Source: Pseudomonadota bacterium
GTDB taxonomy: Bacteria > Pseudomonadota > Alphaproteobacteria > Sphingomonadales > Sphingomonadaceae
Direction of reading: 5' to 3'
Length of the DNA stretch: 5,482 nucleotides
NCBI GenBank assembly: GCA_023427285.1
Contig: JAEZBH010000018.1
Span: 1 to 5,482 of the forward strand
The translations under genes and the position numbers were made by a program. Positions 5,009-5,482 of this stretch are shown piece after piece; position 1 is the stretch's first letter; each line of letters starts with the position of its first letter. The notes under the pieces were generated by a model. It was not told the DNA's origin. It ran no database searches and saw nothing but the letters and a program-made list of their open reading frames with translations.

Positions 5009-5482
5009 TCAAAAGTTGATCGCGAACGTTGCGCCGTAAGTTCGGGGCTGGATGTAGTTGGCTATGGTCATGCGCCCAAATCCGGAACCAAAATCAATAT
5101 AATTGAACGGCTTGTTGACGTTGAAAATATTCTTCGCGAATACCGACACTGAACCGGTGGCATTGCCAATCGGCAGGTTGCCCAGAATGGCGCGAACATC
5201 AACAATGGTCCTTGCCGGCGCGCGCGTGTTGTAGGCATTCTGCCCTTGAGGATTGGTGCCGACCAGCGGATAGGGGTAAATAAAATACCTGGCCGTGTAG
5301 TTCAGGTCCCCGATCAGGTTCAACTGACTGCCGTTGGCAAATTCGCTCACCTGCCAATCGAGACTTACACTCGACTGCCAGTTTGGCGAGTGAATGAATG
5401 CACGGTTGTCGGCAACATCCTCGCCGCCCTCGATGAACTCTTTATACTTCGAGTTCATATATGCCAGTGAACTGACGAGGGT
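5009..5482 (-). CDS. TonB-dependent outer-membrane receptor, C-terminal fragment (5' part beyond the window)
   Basis: The frame is open to the right edge. Upstream of the internal ATG at 5458 it reads TLVSSLAY, so this is the end of a much longer gene and not a 149-residue protein; 157 residues are visible. It has the alternating pattern of outer-membrane barrel strands: LVSSLAYMNSKYKEFI, SPNWQSSVSLDWQV, LNLIGDLNYTARYFI, GSVSVFAKNIFNV. It ends in YIQPRTYGATFAINF, with the terminal phenylalanine recognised by the BAM assembly machinery. The segment NTRAPARTIVDVRAILGNL is typical of the last barrel strands. Such receptors import siderophores, vitamin B12, sugars or aromatic compounds using TonB-ExbBD energy. 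The substrate is set by the plug and extracellular loops, which are missing. It is convergent with the HxlR gene, and a hairpin follows its stop. Confidence 0.92.
   Translation of the reverse strand, partial: TLVSSLAYMNSKYKEFIEGGEDVADNRAFIHSPNWQSSVSLDWQVSEFANGSQLNLIGDLNYTARYFIYPYPLVGTNPQGQNAYNTRAPARTIVDVRAILGNLPIGNATGSVSVFAKNIFNVNKPFNYIDFGSGFGRMTIANYIQPRTYGATFAINF

Noticed and set aside
5246..5470. 74-codon plus-strand open frame opposite the TonB-dependent receptor gene
   Set aside because: It is antisense to clear barrel-strand coding sequence and has no supporting motif.

Overview
The window is GC-rich bacterial DNA. The gene families fit an alphaproteobacterium, most likely a sphingomonad: a TonB-dependent receptor, a secreted retropepsin-like protease with a PDZ domain, and an intergenic palindromic repeat with AGAGCG-type ends. 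This placement is an inference from gene content, because no rRNA or other marker gene is present.

Layout, left to right. (1) 3-914 (+): the 3' part of a zinc-independent MDR-type oxidoreductase, cut by the left edge. (2) 915-1306: a convergent intergenic stretch with a stem-loop behind each flanking gene. Between them is a short minus-strand fragment resembling the N-terminus of a class I SAM-dependent methyltransferase, probably a gene remnant. (3) 1307-2551 (-): an exported aspartyl protease-like protein made of two retropepsin-type lobes and a C-terminal PDZ domain. Its leader carries a run of eight G. (4) 2695-3093 (-) RidA-family protein and 3142-4068 (-) NmrA-family NAD(P)-binding protein, which look like a two-gene operon. 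(5) 4169-4576 (+): an HxlR-family regulator, divergent from that operon, starting at TTG behind a near-perfect Shine-Dalgarno sequence. (6) 4577-5008: non-coding as far as I can see, but from 4785 onward dense in perfect inverted repeats. (7) 5009-5482 (-): the C-terminal end of a TonB-dependent outer-membrane receptor, cut by the right edge.

The functional core is the HxlR / NmrA / RidA divergon. In well-studied cases (E. coli ytfH-ytfG, Corynebacterium qorR-qor2) a redox-sensing HxlR protein lies next to, and in Corynebacterium represses, an NmrA-like NAD(P)H-dependent quinone reductase. Here the 100-bp intergenic region has a good sigma-70-like promoter facing the nmrA-like gene. A GTGCC-N7-GGCAC palindrome overlaps its -35 box, which suits repression by the HxlR protein. 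The RidA-like partner lacks the arginine needed for imine deamination in classical RidA, so its role in this operon is open.

I saw no CRISPR array, tRNA, rRNA, intact insertion sequence, phage gene or clear new defence system. The least-explained parts are the hairpin-rich block at 4785-4978, the methyltransferase-like remnant, and the pairing of an atypical RidA with an NmrA-type reductase.
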